Counted from the stretch's first letter, positions 27,493 through 37,807 are shown. The stretch: DNA of 64,000 bases from Burkholderia sp. Bp9142 (GCF_003853415.1 NZ_QTPP01000005.1:186001-250000), one strand, 5' to 3'. A program made the numbers and translations. Notes: generated by a model from the letters alone, not told the origin.

Positions 27493-29142
27493 TCAGGCCG
27501 CCAGCATTTCCTTCGCGTGCTTGCGCGTAGTCGCCGTGATCTCGAGCCCGCCGAGCATCCGCGCGACTTCCTCGACCCGGCTCGCCTTGTCGAGCGGGAC
27601 GACCGACGAGACGGTGCCGCCGCGGTCGTCGGCGCCCTTCGCGACCTGGAAGTGATGATCGCCGCGCGCGGCGACCTGCGGCAGGTGCGTCACGCACAGC
27701 ACCTGGCGGTCGCGCCCGAGCTGGTGCAGCAGGCGGCCGACCACTTCGGCGACGCCGCCGCCGATCCCCGTGTCGACTTCGTCGAAAATCAGCGTCGGCG
27801 TCGGGCTTGCCGCGCTCGCGATCACCGCGAGCGCGAGGCTGATCCGCGCGAGTTCGCCGCCCGACGCGACTTTGGCGAGCGGCCGCAGCGGCACGCCGGG
27901 GTGCCCGGCGACCCGGAATTCGACCTGCTCGAGCCCGTGCGGGCCACCGTCGGCGAGCGGCACGAGCGCGACTTCGAAGCTGCCGCCCGCCATCGACAGT
28001 TCCTGCATGCCGGCCGTGACGGCCGTGCCGAGCGCCTTCGCGGCCTGCGCGCGCGCTTTCGACAGGTGCCTCGCGTCGGCGAGATAGGCGTCCCATGCCT
28101 TCGACTGTGCGGCATCGAGCGCGCCGAGATCGGCAGCCGCGTCGAGCGCGGCCAGTTGCGCGCGGCGTGCCGCATGTTCCTCGTGCAGCGTGCCGGGCGG
28201 CAGCCGGAACTTGCGGGCGGTCGAGTGCAGCGCGTCGAGGCGCGTTTCGACCTGCGCGAGCCGGGCCGGGTCGAGATCGAGGCGCTGCGCGTAGTGCGAC
28301 AGCGAATAGACGGCTTCCTGCAGCTGGATCTCGGCCGGCTCGAGCGACGCGAGCGCATCGCCGAGCCCCGTGTCGTAGTCGGCCAGGCTGCGCAGCTTCG
28401 ACACGATCGCGCCGAGCTGCGGGAGCATCGCGTCGTCGGCTTCCGACAGCGCGTTGAGCGCGCCCTGCACGCCGGCGATCAGGTTCGCCGAGTGCGACAG
28501 CCGCTTGTGCTCGCTGCCGACCTCGTCCCATTCGCCCGGTTGCGGCGCGAGCTTGTCGAGCTCGGCGAGCTGCCAGGCGAGTTTTTCGCGTTCGAGCTGC
28601 AGTTCGCGCTCGTGCGCCTTCGCGGCGTCGATCGCCTGCGTCGCGTCGCGCCATACGCGCCACGCGCGGGCGACGTTCGCGGCATCGGCGACGAGGCCTG
28701 CGTGCGTGTCGAACAGCTCGCGCTGCGCGTCGGGCCGCATCAGCAACTGGTGCGCGTGCTGGCCGTGGATGTCGACCAGCATCTCGCCGAGCTCGCGCAG
28801 CTGCGCGAGCGTCGCACTGGTGCCGTTGATGAACGCGCGCGAGCGGCCGTTCGCGTCGATCACGCGGCGCAGCATCACGGTGTCCTCGGCGTCGAACGCA
28901 TGTTCGTCGAGCCAGCGCGCGACGCGGTCGTGCGGCGTGAATTCGGCGGTGATGTCGGCGCGGCCGCAGCCCGCGCGCACGACGCTCGCGTCGGCGCGTT
29001 CGCCGAGGGCGAGGGCGAGGGCGTCGATCAGGATCGATTTGCCGGCGCCGGTTTCGCCGGAAAAGACGGTAAAGCCGCTGTCGAATTCAAGATCGAGCGC
29101 GGCGACGATGACGAAGTCGCGAATCGAGAGGTGGCGGAGCAT
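27493..29142 (-). CDS. recN: RecN, DNA double-strand-break repair ATPase
   Basis: The 549-residue SMC-like protein has Walker A FSGETGAGKSILIDALALALG near residue 30. A long coiled-coil middle follows, then the ABC signature VASGGELARISLALAV and Walker B LIFDEVDTGIGGGVAEVVGRLL. RecN gathers broken DNA ends for RecA-dependent repair. It begins 19 bp after nadK, the widespread nadK-recN arrangement, and is probably co-transcribed with it. I do not see a clear LexA box immediately upstream; any SOS control would have to be at the nadK promoter. Confidence 0.96.
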   Translation of the reverse strand: MLRHLSIRDFVIVAALDLEFDSGFTVFSGETGAGKSILIDALALALGERADASVVRAGCGRADITAEFTPHDRVARWLDEHAFDAEDTVMLRRVIDANGRSRAFINGTSATLAQLRELGEMLVDIHGQHAHQLLMRPDAQRELFDTHAGLVADAANVARAWRVWRDATQAIDAAKAHERELQLEREKLAWQLAELDKLAPQPGEWDEVGSEHKRLSHSANLIAGVQGALNALSEADDAMLPQLGAIVSKLRSLADYDTGLGDALASLEPAEIQLQEAVYSLSHYAQRLDLDPARLAQVETRLDALHSTARKFRLPPGTLHEEHAARRAQLAALDAAADLGALDAAQSKAWDAYLADARHLSKARAQAAKALGTAVTAGMQELSMAGGSFEVALVPLADGGPHGLEQVEFRVAGHPGVPLRPLAKVASGGELARISLALAVIASAASPTPTLIFDEVDTGIGGGVAEVVGRLLHQLGRDRQVLCVTHLPQVAARGDHHFQVAKGADDRGGTVSSVVPLDKASRVEEVARMLGGLEITATTRKHAKEMLAA

Positions 29143-29161
29143 GGTGTCGGGCGGGGGTGCG

Positions 29162-30064
29162 TCAGGACGCCTTGTCGTCTTCGTTCGATGCGTGTTCGTT
29201 CCAGTGCAGCTTCTTGCGCAGCGTTGCGTAGTAGCTGTAGCCGACCGGGTGCAGGAACGGCACCGTGTGCTTCGAGCGGCGCACCTCGATCGTGTCGTTC
29301 AGCTCGAGCGCGGTGAACGACTGCATGTCGAAGTTCACGTTGACGTCGCGGCCGCCGACGATCTGGATCGCGATCTTCGAATCGTCGGGCAGCACGATCG
29401 GCCGGTTCGACAGCGCATGCGGCGCGATCGGCACGAGCACGATGCCCTGGAGTTGCGGATGCAGGATCGGGCCGGCCGACGACAGCGCATACGCGGTCGA
29501 GCCGGTCGGCGTCGCGACGATCAGGCCATCCGAGCGCTGGTTATACATGTACCGGCCGTCGACCGACGCGCGCAGCTCGACCATCCCGGAAAAGCCGCTG
29601 CGGTTCACGACGACGTCGTTGAACGCGAGCGCGTGGTAGATCGGTTCACCGTCGCGCACGATCCGGGCCTCGAGCAGCGAGCGCTCCTCGCGCTCGAACT
29701 TGCCCGACAGGATCACTGGAACGCGCGCCTGCATGTCGGCGGCCGCGATGTCCGTGATGAAGCCGAGCCGCCCGTGGTTGATCCCGATCAGCGGCGTCTT
29801 GTACGGCGCGAGCTGGCGGCCGATGCCGAGCATCGTGCCGTCGCCGCCGAGCACGACCGCCACGTCCGCGCGCGCCCCGATTTCCGCCGGGGTGAGCGCC
29901 GGATAGCCGGAGATGCCGATCTCGCGCGCGGTGTCGGCTTCGAACACGACCTCGAAGCCGAGCTTCGCGATGCAGCCAGCCAGCGTGGCGAGCGGCTCGG
30001 CGATGCCGGGCGTGTTGCTCCGGCCGACGAGCGCGACGGTGTTGAACTGATTACCGGTTTTCAT
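29162..30064 (-). CDS. nadK: NadK, NAD kinase
   Basis: From ATG 30064 the protein is 300 residues. It contains the phosphate-binding [11 protein letters not shown], the NDVVVNRS segment and [21 protein letters not shown], diagnostic of bacterial ATP-dependent NAD kinases. It makes NADP. A longer frame starting at 30196 adds 44 untypical residues and overlaps the hrcA start, so it is rejected. It diverges from hrcA with about 130 bp between, and recN follows it closely. Confidence 0.95.
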   Translation of the reverse strand: MKTGNQFNTVALVGRSNTPGIAEPLATLAGCIAKLGFEVVFEADTAREIGISGYPALTPAEIGARADVAVVLGGDGTMLGIGRQLAPYKTPLIGINHGRLGFITDIAAADMQARVPVILSGKFEREERSLLEARIVRDGEPIYHALAFNDVVVNRSGFSGMVELRASVDGRYMYNQRSDGLIVATPTGSTAYALSSAGPILHPQLQGIVLVPIAPHALSNRPIVLPDDSKIAIQIVGGRDVNVNFDMQSFTALELNDTIEVRRSKHTVPFLHPVGYSYYATLRKKLHWNEHASNEDDKAS

Positions 30065-30194
30065 GCCGGCATTACACCATAGCTCGTTGACGAAAAGAAC
30101 CGGCTGTGCGCAGACGGGGCCGGATCGGTCAGCCCGCGCGACTGTGGCCGCGGCCACTCGCCGTGCTCGCGCGGTTGCGCTAAAATTTTCCATC

Positions 30195-31217
30195 ATGCTA
30201 GATCCTCGCGCACGAACCCTCCTGAAAACCCTGATCGAACGGTATATCGCCGACGGTCAGCCGGTCGGCTCGCGCACGTTGTCCCGTTACTCCGGGCTCG
30301 AGCTGAGCCCGGCAACGATCCGCAACGTGATGTCCGACCTGGAGGAGCTCGGCCTCGTGTCGAGCCCGCACACGTCGGCCGGCCGCGTGCCGACGCCGCG
30401 CGGCTACCGCCTGTTCGTCGACACGATGCTGACGGTCGAGGCGCCGATCGACGCCGAAGCCGTGGCGCGCCAGGTACAGAACACGCTGCAGGCCGGCGAG
30501 CCGCAGCAGCGGGTCGTGGCGGCCGCCGCGAGCGTGCTGTCGAACCTGTCGCAGTTCGCGGGCGTCGTGCTGACGCCGCGCCGCAGCCACGTGTTCAAGC
30601 AGATCGAGTTCATGCGCCTGTCGGACAAGCGCATCCTGCTGATCATCGTCACGCCCGAGGGCGACGTGCAGAACCGGATGCTCGCGACGCCGCGCGACTA
30701 TTCGCCGTCGCAGCTGACCGAGGCGTCCAACTACATCAATGCGCATTTCGCCGGGCTGTCGTTCGACGAGGTGCGCCGCCGCCTGCGTGACGAGATCGAC
30801 CAGTTGCGCGGCGACATGACCACGCTGATGCACGCGGCCGTGACGGCCAGCACCGAGGTGCCCGACACCGAGGACACCGTGCTCATTTCCGGCGAGCGCA
30901 ACCTGCTCGAAGTGGCGGATCTGTCGTCCGACATGGCGCGGCTGCGCAAGCTGTTCGACGTGTTCGACCAAAAGACGGGCCTCCTGCAACTGCTCGACGT
31001 GTCGAGCCACGCCCAGGGCGTGCAGATCTTCATCGGCGGCGAATCGACGCTCGTGCCGATCGAGGAGATGAGCGTCGTCACCGCTCCATACGAGGTGAAC
31101 GGCCAGATCGTCGGCACGCTCGGCGTGATCGGGCCGACCCGCATGGCTTACAACCGCGTGATCCCGATCGTCGACATCACCGCGCGCCTGCTGTCGCTCA
31201 CGCTGAGCCAGCAGTAA
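30195..31217 (+). CDS. hrcA: HrcA, heat-inducible transcription repressor
   Basis: The 340-residue protein has an N-terminal winged helix ([22 protein letters not shown]) followed by [30 protein letters not shown], all typical of HrcA, and the conserved C-terminal [18 protein letters not shown]. HrcA represses chaperone operons through CIRCE elements (TTAGCACTC-N9-GAGTGCTAA). I found no CIRCE in this window, including before grpE and dnaK, so its targets are elsewhere, probably groESL. A TAAAAT at 30181-30186 may be its -10. Confidence 0.95.
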   Translation: MLDPRARTLLKTLIERYIADGQPVGSRTLSRYSGLELSPATIRNVMSDLEELGLVSSPHTSAGRVPTPRGYRLFVDTMLTVEAPIDAEAVARQVQNTLQAGEPQQRVVAAAASVLSNLSQFAGVVLTPRRSHVFKQIEFMRLSDKRILLIIVTPEGDVQNRMLATPRDYSPSQLTEASNYINAHFAGLSFDEVRRRLRDEIDQLRGDMTTLMHAAVTASTEVPDTEDTVLISGERNLLEVADLSSDMARLRKLFDVFDQKTGLLQLLDVSSHAQGVQIFIGGESTLVPIEEMSVVTAPYEVNGQIVGTLGVIGPTRMAYNRVIPIVDITARLLSLTLSQQ

Positions 31218-31355
31218 CCTGGAGCGACACCGTCCCGCCATCGTGCCGCGGCGCCGCGCGCGCCGCCAGTCGGCCGAACGGCCAGCCGACCCGAGCGAGG
31301 CGGCCCGCTATAATTGAGGGCCGTCCGACTGCGTGCCCCGAGCACGTTCCTGCCC

Positions 31356-32420
31356 ATGCGTTTCGATCTTGAGCCGCCTTCGAGCGTCGCGGCTGCCCAT
31401 CGCATCGGCGTGCTGCTGATCAATCTCGGCACGCCAGACGCCCCGACGCCGCGCGCGGTGCGGCGCTATCTGGCCGAATTCCTGTCGGATCCCCGCGTCG
31501 TCGAAATCCCGCAGGTCGTCTGGCAGGTGTTGCTGCGCGCGCTGATCCTGCCGCTGCGCGGCCGCGCGTCCGCGAAGAAATACGCGGCCGTCTGGATGCC
31601 CGAGGGCTCGCCGCTGCGCGTATACACCGAGCGCCAGGCCGACGGCGTGCGCCACCTGCTGGCCTCGAACGGCTATCAGGTGACGGTCGACTACGCGATG
31701 CGCTACGGCAGCCCGAACATTGCACAGGCGCTCGCGCACTTCAAGCGTGCCGGCGTCGAGCGCGTGCTGCTGATGCCGATGTATCCGCAGTACTCGGCGT
31801 CCACCACCGCGACGGCATTCGATGCCGCGTTCGCCGCGCTCGCGCGGATGCGCAACCAGCCGGAAGTGCGCACGGTGCGGCAGTACGCCGACCATCCGGC
31901 CTACATTCACGCGCTGGCCGAGCAGGTGCGCCAGTACTGGGCGCAGCACGGCCGGCCCGATTTCGCGGCCGGCGACAAGCTGGTGCTGAGCTTTCACGGC
32001 GTGCCGAAACGCACGCTCGACCTGGGCGACCCCTATCATGACCAGTGCCAGCAGACGGGCGCGCTGCTGATGGCCGTGCTCGGGCTGTCGACGCTCGAGT
32101 GCCGCGTGACGTTCCAGTCGCGGTTCGGCAAGGCCGAGTGGCTGCAGCCGTACACGGCGCCGACGCTGCGCGAGCTCGGCGAGGCCGGCGTGCGGCGAGC
32201 GGACGTGTTCTGTCCCGGTTTTACGGCCGATTGCCTGGAGACGATCGAGGAGATCGGGATGGAGGTGCGCGACGCGTTCATCGCGGGCGGCGGCCAGGCG
32301 TTCCACCGGATTCCGTGCCTGAACGGCGCGCCCGCGTGGATCGGCGCGGTGGGCGAGATCGTCGCCGAGAATCTGCAGGGCTGGCCGGTGAAGGCCGCGC
32401 AGCCCGAAACGGTGAGTTGA
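31356..32420 (+). CDS. hemH: HemH, ferrochelatase
   Basis: From ATG 31356 the protein has 354 residues. Motifs include [15 protein letters not shown] at the start, [22 protein letters not shown] with the catalytic histidine, and [16 protein letters not shown] near the C-terminus. It inserts Fe(II) into protoporphyrin IX to complete haem. A TATAAT at 31309-31314 is a likely -10. The stop is 5 bp before hslR, indicating co-transcription. Two or more cysteines are present, but whether it carries an Fe-S cluster cannot be judged. Confidence 0.95.
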   Translation: MRFDLEPPSSVAAAHRIGVLLINLGTPDAPTPRAVRRYLAEFLSDPRVVEIPQVVWQVLLRALILPLRGRASAKKYAAVWMPEGSPLRVYTERQADGVRHLLASNGYQVTVDYAMRYGSPNIAQALAHFKRAGVERVLLMPMYPQYSASTTATAFDAAFAALARMRNQPEVRTVRQYADHPAYIHALAEQVRQYWAQHGRPDFAAGDKLVLSFHGVPKRTLDLGDPYHDQCQQTGALLMAVLGLSTLECRVTFQSRFGKAEWLQPYTAPTLRELGEAGVRRADVFCPGFTADCLETIEEIGMEVRDAFIAGGGQAFHRIPCLNGAPAWIGAVGEIVAENLQGWPVKAAQPETVS

Positions 32421-32425
32421 ACGCG

Positions 32426-32833
32426 ATGAACTACAAGATTTCGACGGAACCCGGCGCGAAGCTGCGCATCGACAAATGGCTGTGGGCGGCCCGCTTCTTC
32501 AAGACGCGCTCGCTCGCGTCCGACGCGGTCGACAAGGGCCACGTGAAGATCGGCGGCGCGGCGGTCAAGCCGGCGAAGGACGTGCGCGTCGGCGACGAGG
32601 TCGAGATTGCGATCGATGGTGTCGTCTGGCACATTGCCGTGCTGGGCATTTGCGACGTGCGCGGGCCCGCGAGCATCGCGCAGACGCTTTACCAGGAAAT
32701 GGAAGCGGGGCGCGTCGCGCGGCTCGCCGAACTGGAACGGCGCCGCACGTATCGCGAGCCGGCGGCGGAACTGCACGGCCGGCCGACCAAGCGCGACCGG
32801 CGCATCATCGACAGATTTTCTGGTGGGAGCTGA
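32426..32833 (+). CDS. hslR: HslR-type S4-domain RNA-binding heat-shock protein
   Basis: The 135-residue protein has an S4 RNA-binding domain (LRIDKWLWAARFFKTRSLASDAVDKGHVKIGGAAVKPAKDV, residues about 13-53) and a basic C-terminal tail. This is the Hsp15 (HslR) family, which in E. coli rescues stalled 50S subunits carrying peptidyl-tRNA. It starts 5 bp after hemH. Its end overlaps by 29 bp a possible small convergent ORF. Confidence 0.92.
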   Translation: MNYKISTEPGAKLRIDKWLWAARFFKTRSLASDAVDKGHVKIGGAAVKPAKDVRVGDEVEIAIDGVVWHIAVLGICDVRGPASIAQTLYQEMEAGRVARLAELERRRTYREPAAELHGRPTKRDRRIIDRFSGGS

Positions 32834-32966
32834 ACATCTGGTCGAACGTCGCCCGCGCGCTTCCGTATTCGGTCGTGCGGTCGGTGACGGCTCCGGACAG
32901 GCAGATGGTGGTGGTGCCGGCAATCAGTACCAGCGCGACCACCGATATGGCAAAGGTCAGTTTCAC
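32805..32966 (-). CDS. Possible small membrane or secreted protein of 53 residues
   Basis: Starting at GTG 32966 (with GAGAGG upstream), the ORF reads VKLTFAISVVALVLIAGTTTICLSG, a good signal-anchor or signal peptide. About 28 polar residues ending SSHQKICR follow. The longer in-frame ORF from 33161 adds arginine-rich sequence and is unlikely. Two cysteines flank the polar part. I do not recognise the family. It is convergent with hslR and overlaps its end. From 32967 to 33318 (352 bp) the only other feature seen is the sigma-32-like grpE promoter. Confidence 0.45.
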   Translation of the reverse strand: MKLTFAISVVALVLIAGTTTICLSGAVTDRTTEYGSARATFDQMFSSHQKICR

Positions 32967-33208
32967 GGTACTCGCCTCTCGGGACGGGTGAATGCGGCGC
33001 CAGGTGGATGTCAGGCGGCGGTCAGCTAGGGTAAACACGCTTTTCCGACGCTTCACTGGAGTGTAGTTCAGCGCCCTGTGCCGGGCTAGTACTTGCCCGG
33101 TAAGCGTTGTTACAGGCCGTTTCCGCCGATTTGGCGGCAAATGCGCGCAATCGGGCGGCATGCGGCGCGGTTGTTTCTCGGCATTGGCGAATGCCGGCGA
33201 ATAACCCT

Positions 33209-33236
33209 CTTGAAATTGCAGTTTTCGCCCTTATTT
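33209..33236 (+). promoter_or_regulatory. Sigma-32-like heat-shock promoter of grpE
   Basis: CTTGAAA at 33209-33215, 12 bp, then CCCTTATTT (33228-33236) closely follows the RpoH consensus CTTGAAA-N11-16-CCCCATNT. It lies about 80 bp upstream of grpE and would serve the grpE-thioredoxin part of the chaperone cluster. Confidence 0.65.
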
Positions 33237-33318
33237 GCCCCAACAATGTGCGGTGCCGCCGGATATACGGTCCGGCGGTTGCCGATTTGGCTTCAACCTC
33301 TAATCGACTTTCAGCGAC

Positions 33319-33864
33319 ATGGAAAACACGCAAGAGAACCCGGCTACCCAATCGGCCGAAGACATCGGCAGCGAGAAGCAGGCGGCGCAAGGCGCCGCTC
33401 CCGCCGCCGAAGCAGCCGACGCGGCGCTCGCGGACGCTCAAGCCAAGGTCGCCGAGCTGCAGGAGAGCTTCCTCCGGGCGAAGGCCGAGACCGAGAACGT
33501 GCGCCGCCGCGCGCAGGATGACGTCTCGAAGGCGCACAAGTTTGCGATCGAGAGCTTTGCCGAGCACCTGCTGCCCGTGCTGGACAGCCTCGAGGCCGCC
33601 GTCGGCGACACGTCCGGCGACATCGCGAAGGTGCGCGAAGGCGTCGAGCTGACGCTGCGCCAGCTGACGAGCGCGCTCGATAAGGGCCGTGTCGTCGCGA
33701 TCAACCCGGTCGGCGAAAAGTTCGATCCGCACCAGCACCAGGCGATTTCGATGGTGCCCGCCGAGCAGGAGCCGAACACCGTCGTCACCGTGCTGCAAAA
33801 GGGCTACATGATCGCCGACCGCGTCCTGCGCCCGGCGCTCGTCACGGTCGCGCAGCCGAAGTAA
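33319..33864 (+). CDS. grpE: GrpE, nucleotide exchange factor of DnaK
   Basis: The 181-residue protein has an acidic, low-complexity N-terminus (about 45 residues) and a coiled coil ([26 protein letters not shown]). The C-terminal beta domain has the family pattern [12 protein letters not shown] and [23 protein letters not shown]. It triggers ADP release from DnaK. It is first in the chaperone cluster, 10 bp before the thioredoxin-like gene, and downstream of a sigma-32-like promoter. Confidence 0.96.
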   Translation: MENTQENPATQSAEDIGSEKQAAQGAAPAAEAADAALADAQAKVAELQESFLRAKAETENVRRRAQDDVSKAHKFAIESFAEHLLPVLDSLEAAVGDTSGDIAKVREGVELTLRQLTSALDKGRVVAINPVGEKFDPHQHQAISMVPAEQEPNTVVTVLQKGYMIADRVLRPALVTVAQPK

Positions 33865-33874
33865 GGCTGCCGCG

Positions 33875-34315
33875 ATGGTTCCCGCCGGCGTCGATCCGGC
33901 CGCGTTCGACACGTTCGACATGCAGGCGCTCGCCGCCGACACGTTCGACGCCGGGATCGCCGGCGCCGGCGATGCACTCGCCGTGGTGTTCTTCTGGGGC
34001 GTCGACTGCTTCAACTGCGAGATCGCGAAGAAGGCGCTGCTCGCCCAGCCGGACGCGATCCGCGCGCTGGGCCTGAAGTGGTTCCATTGCAACGTGTACG
34101 AACACCATGAGCTGGGGCGCCGCTTCGGCCTGCACGGCGTGCCGACGTGGTTCTTTTTCCACCGCGGCAAGCGGCTCGGCCGCGCGACCGGCTGGCATGG
34201 CCTCGCGCAGTTCCAGGCGGCGGTGTCGGCGGCGCGCGCGAAGATCGCGGCGGCGGCCGGCGCGCCGTCGGACGGCAACGGCGGTCCGCACGATCCGGCT
34301 ACCGGCGGCGATTGA
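33875..34315 (+). CDS. Thioredoxin-family protein encoded between grpE and dnaK
   Basis: The 146-residue protein has a thioredoxin fold with the active site WGVDCFNCEIAKKALL (Cys45, Cys48, CFNC in place of CGPC) and the cis-proline in GVPTWFFFHRGKRLGR (Pro90). There is no signal peptide, so it is cytoplasmic. The C-terminal 30 residues are a glycine-, alanine- and proline-rich tail. It starts 10 bp after grpE and so is likely heat-induced with it. It may give redox help during protein stress, but its substrate is unknown. The altered dipeptide suggests a redox potential unlike classical thioredoxin. Confidence 0.85.
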   Translation: MVPAGVDPAAFDTFDMQALAADTFDAGIAGAGDALAVVFFWGVDCFNCEIAKKALLAQPDAIRALGLKWFHCNVYEHHELGRRFGLHGVPTWFFFHRGKRLGRATGWHGLAQFQAAVSAARAKIAAAAGAPSDGNGGPHDPATGGD

Positions 34316-34346
34316 AAAAATTTAATATCCGCATCGCCTGGCGGGT

Positions 34347-34374
34347 CTTGAAAACGGACCGGCCGGACGCATTT
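34347..34374 (+). promoter_or_regulatory. Sigma-32-like promoter before dnaK
   Basis: CTTGAAA at 34347-34353 and GACGCATTT at 34366-34374 have near-consensus spacing for RpoH (the -10 match is weaker than at grpE). This would let dnaK be induced independently of grpE. Confidence 0.5.
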
Positions 34375-34397
34375 CGGGAACAGAGTTGAATTCTGGC

Positions 34398-34431
34398 GCG
34401 CGAAACCACCCAAAAACGCGGGGTTTCGCGC
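34398..34431 (+). other. Perfect hairpin in the dnaK 5' leader
   Basis: GCGCGAAACC and GGTTTCGCGC form a 10-bp stem with a 14-nt loop, ending 32 bp before the dnaK ATG. There is no T tract, so termination is unlikely. It may stabilise the leader or be a temperature-sensitive structure; this is not established. Confidence 0.45.
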
Positions 34432-34463
34432 AGCAAACAAGCATTTCTGGAGATTAGGAAAAA

Positions 34464-36416
34464 ATGGGAAAGATCATTGGTATTGACCTCGGCACCACGA
34501 ACTCGTGCGTCGCCATCATGGAAGGCAACCAGGTCAAGGTCATCGAGAACTCGGAAGGCGCGCGCACGACGCCGTCGATCATCGCCTACATGGATGATAA
34601 CGAAGTGCTCGTCGGCGCGCCGGCCAAGCGTCAGTCGGTGACCAACCCGAAGAACACGCTGTTCGCGGTGAAGCGCCTGATCGGCCGCCGCTTCGAAGAG
34701 AAGGAAGTCCAGAAGGACATCGGCCTGATGCCGTACACCATCGTCAAGGCCGACAACGGCGACGCATGGGTCGAGGCACACGGCGAGAAGCTCGCACCGC
34801 CGCAGGTTTCGGCGGAAGTGCTGCGCAAGATGAAGAAGACGGCCGAAGACTACCTCGGCGAGCCGGTCACGGAAGCCGTGATCACGGTGCCGGCGTACTT
34901 CAACGACAGCCAGCGCCAGGCGACCAAGGACGCCGGCCGCATCGCGGGCCTCGAAGTCAAGCGGATCATCAACGAGCCGACCGCGGCCGCGCTCGCGTTC
35001 GGTCTTGACAAGGTCGAGAAGGGCGACCGCAAGATCGCCGTGTATGACCTTGGCGGCGGCACGTTCGACGTGTCGATCATCGAGATCGCGGACGTCGACG
35101 GCGAAATGCAGTTCGAAGTGCTGTCGACCAACGGCGACACGTTCCTCGGCGGCGAGGACTTCGACCAGCGCATCATCGATTACATCATCGGCGAGTTCAA
35201 GAAGGAGCAGGGCGTCGACCTGTCGAAGGACGTGCTCGCGCTGCAGCGCCTGAAGGAAGCCGCTGAAAAGGCGAAGATCGAGCTGTCGTCGAGCCAGCAG
35301 ACCGAAATCAACCTGCCGTACATCACGGCGGACGCGTCGGGCCCGAAGCACTTGAACCTGAAGATCACCCGCGCGAAGCTGGAAGCGCTGGTGGAAGACC
35401 TCGTCGAGCGCACGATCGAACCGTGCCGCATCGCGATCAAGGACGCCGGCGTCAAGGTGTCGGACATCGACGACGTGATCCTGGTCGGCGGCCAGACGCG
35501 CATGCCGAAGGTGCTGGAAAAGGTGAAGGAGTTCTTCGGCAAGGATCCGCGCCGTGACGTGAACCCGGACGAAGCAGTCGCAGTCGGCGCGGCGATCCAG
35601 GGCCAGGTCCTGTCGGGCGACCGCAAGGACGTGCTGCTGCTCGACGTGACCCCGCTGTCGCTCGGTATCGAGACGCTCGGCGGCGTGATGACGAAGATGA
35701 TCAGCAAGAACACGACGATCCCGACGAAGCACGCCCAAGTGTATTCGACGGCGGACGACAACCAGTCGGCCGTGACGATCAAGGTGTTCCAGGGCGAACG
35801 CGAGATGGCGGCAGGCAACAAGCTGCTCGGCGAGTTCAACCTCGAAGGTATCCCGCCGTCGCCGCGCGGCGTGCCGCAGATCGAAGTGACCTTCGACATC
35901 GACGCGAACGGCATCCTGCACGTCGGCGCGAAGGACAAGGCGACCGGCAAGGAAAACAAGATCACGATCAAGGCGAACTCGGGCCTGTCCGACGCTGAAA
36001 TCGACCAGATGATCAAGGACGCGGAAGCGAACGCGGCGGAAGACCACAAGCTGCGCGAGCTGGCCGATTCGCGCAACCAGGGCGATGCGCTGGTCCACAG
36101 CACGAAGAAGGCGCTCACCGAGTACGGCGACAAGCTGGACGCGGGCGAGAAGGAGAAGATCGAAGCGGCGCTGAAGTCGCTCGAGGACGTCCTGAAAGAG
36201 TCGTCGGCCGACAAGGCGGCGATCGACGCGAAGGTCGAGGAACTCGGTCAGGCTTCGCAGAAGCTCGGCGAAAAGATGTACGCCGACATGCAGGCGCAGC
36301 AGGCCGGTGCGGCCGGCGCGGCGGGTGCAGCGGAAGGCGCGGCCCACGCGGGCGGTGCTCAGCAGGCTGCCGACGACGTCGTCGACGCCGAATTCAAGGA
36401 AGTGAAGAAGGACTAA
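34464..36416 (+). CDS. dnaK: DnaK, Hsp70 chaperone
   Basis: The 650-residue protein starts [21 protein letters not shown]. It shows [30 protein letters not shown] and [13 protein letters not shown] in the ATPase domain, the linker [20 protein letters not shown], the substrate-binding domain and a Gly/Ala-rich tail ending [12 protein letters not shown]. It refolds and holds client proteins with DnaJ and GrpE in the cytoplasm. GGAGATTAGG precedes the start. A sigma-32-like promoter lies upstream, and no CIRCE element is visible. Confidence 0.98.
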   Translation: MGKIIGIDLGTTNSCVAIMEGNQVKVIENSEGARTTPSIIAYMDDNEVLVGAPAKRQSVTNPKNTLFAVKRLIGRRFEEKEVQKDIGLMPYTIVKADNGDAWVEAHGEKLAPPQVSAEVLRKMKKTAEDYLGEPVTEAVITVPAYFNDSQRQATKDAGRIAGLEVKRIINEPTAAALAFGLDKVEKGDRKIAVYDLGGGTFDVSIIEIADVDGEMQFEVLSTNGDTFLGGEDFDQRIIDYIIGEFKKEQGVDLSKDVLALQRLKEAAEKAKIELSSSQQTEINLPYITADASGPKHLNLKITRAKLEALVEDLVERTIEPCRIAIKDAGVKVSDIDDVILVGGQTRMPKVLEKVKEFFGKDPRRDVNPDEAVAVGAAIQGQVLSGDRKDVLLLDVTPLSLGIETLGGVMTKMISKNTTIPTKHAQVYSTADDNQSAVTIKVFQGEREMAAGNKLLGEFNLEGIPPSPRGVPQIEVTFDIDANGILHVGAKDKATGKENKITIKANSGLSDAEIDQMIKDAEANAAEDHKLRELADSRNQGDALVHSTKKALTEYGDKLDAGEKEKIEAALKSLEDVLKESSADKAAIDAKVEELGQASQKLGEKMYADMQAQQAGAAGAAGAAEGAAHAGGAQQAADDVVDAEFKEVKKD

Positions 36417-36439
36417 GCCGGGTTGCCATGGCACCGCAC

Positions 36440-36462
36440 GCCGCGCGCGAGACGCGCGCGGC
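36440..36462 (+). other. GC-rich hairpin between dnaK and dnaJ
   Basis: GCCGCGCGC-GAGAC-GCGCGCGGC is a perfect 9-bp stem 24 bp after dnaK without a T tract. It may reduce read-through or protect the dnaK mRNA 3' end, lowering dnaJ relative to dnaK. The remaining 200 bp before dnaJ hold no gene that I can support. Confidence 0.5.
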
Positions 36463-36670
36463 GCGGCTGAACAGCGGTCTGTCTTTCCCTTCCGGATGGC
36501 CGGATCGACTCCACGCCTGGCGGGCTTCGCGGCCCTCCGGGCACATTTGTTTTTTGGCGGGTGCTGCGCGAGCCGTCCGCGGACGGCGCAGCGCCAGACG
36601 AGTCGAGAGACTTTACTGCGGGCGAAAGGAGCCGCCGCGTGCGTGACGCGCGACGGCACAGTGAATCGAT

Positions 36671-37807
36671 ATGGCGAAACGGGATTACTACGAGGTTCTG
36701 GGCGTCGCAAAGAATGCGAGCGACGACGAAATCAAGAAGGCATATCGCAAGCTTGCGATGAAGTATCACCCTGACCGCAATCCGGACAGCAAGGATGCGG
36801 AAGAGCATTTCAAGGAGGCGAAGGAAGCCTATGAAATGCTGTCGGACGGCCAGAAGCGGGCGGCGTACGACCAGTACGGCCACGCGGGCGTCGATCCGAA
36901 CATGGGTGGGGCGGGCGGCCAGGGTTTCGGCGGCTTCGCGGATGCGTTCGGCGACATCTTCGGCGACATCTTCGGTCAGGCCGCGGGCGGTGCCGCGCGC
37001 GGCGGCCGCGGCGGCCCGCAGGTATATCGCGGTGCCGACCTGCGCTACAGCATGGAAATCACGCTCGAGCAGGCCGCGCACGGCTACGACACGCAGATCC
37101 GCGTGCCGAGCTGGGTGTCGTGCGAAGTCTGTCACGGGTCGGGTGCGAAGCCCGGCACGAAGCCGGAAACCTGCCCGACCTGTCACGGCCAGGGCACGGT
37201 GCGCATGTCGCAGGGCTTCTTCAGCATCCAGCAGACCTGCCCGAAGTGTCACGGCACCGGCACCTACATCCCTGAACCGTGCGTGCACTGCCACGGGTCG
37301 GGCAAGGTGAAGGAAACCAAGACGCTCGAAGTGAAGATCCCGGCCGGCATCGACGACGGGATGCGGATCCGCTCGGCCGGCAACGGCGAGCCGGGCATCA
37401 ACGGCGGGCCGCCGGGCGACCTGTACGTCGAGATCCACATCAAGCCGCACTCGGTGTTCGAGCGCGACGGCGACGATCTGCACTGCCAGATGCCGATCCC
37501 GTTCACGACCGCCGCACTCGGCGGCGAGATCGAGGTGCCGACGCTGGCCGGCCGTGCGTCGTTCCCGGTGCCGGAAGGCACGCAGTCGGGCAAGACGTTC
37601 CGCCTGCGCGGCAAGGGGATCAAGGGTCTGCGTTCGAGCATCGCGGGCGATCTGTACGTGCACGTGCAGGTCGAGACGCCCGTGAAGCTGACCGACCAGC
37701 AGCGCGACCTGCTCAAGCAGTTCGAGAAGTCGCTGGCCGAGGGCGGTGCGCGTCACAGCCCGCAGAGCAAGAGCTGGTTCGACCGGGTGAAGAGCTTCTT
37801 CGAGTAA
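36671..37807 (+). CDS. dnaJ: DnaJ, Hsp40 co-chaperone
   Basis: The 378-residue protein has a J domain with the HPD motif ([15 protein letters not shown]), a Gly/Phe-rich linker (residues about 75-110) and four zinc-finger repeats ([32 protein letters not shown]). The C-terminal substrate-binding domains follow. It delivers clients to DnaK and stimulates its ATPase. The start at 36671 is supported by [17 protein letters not shown]. The next gene, pabB, follows after 4 bp. Confidence 0.97.
   Translation: MAKRDYYEVLGVAKNASDDEIKKAYRKLAMKYHPDRNPDSKDAEEHFKEAKEAYEMLSDGQKRAAYDQYGHAGVDPNMGGAGGQGFGGFADAFGDIFGDIFGQAAGGAARGGRGGPQVYRGADLRYSMEITLEQAAHGYDTQIRVPSWVSCEVCHGSGAKPGTKPETCPTCHGQGTVRMSQGFFSIQQTCPKCHGTGTYIPEPCVHCHGSGKVKETKTLEVKIPAGIDDGMRIRSAGNGEPGINGGPPGDLYVEIHIKPHSVFERDGDDLHCQMPIPFTTAALGGEIEVPTLAGRASFPVPEGTQSGKTFRLRGKGIKGLRSSIAGDLYVHVQVETPVKLTDQQRDLLKQFEKSLAEGGARHSPQSKSWFDRVKSFFE

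Noticed and set aside
30065..30194. CIRCE element between nadK and hrcA
   Set aside because: No TTAGCACTC or GAGTGCTAA-like arms are present here, before grpE or before dnaK.
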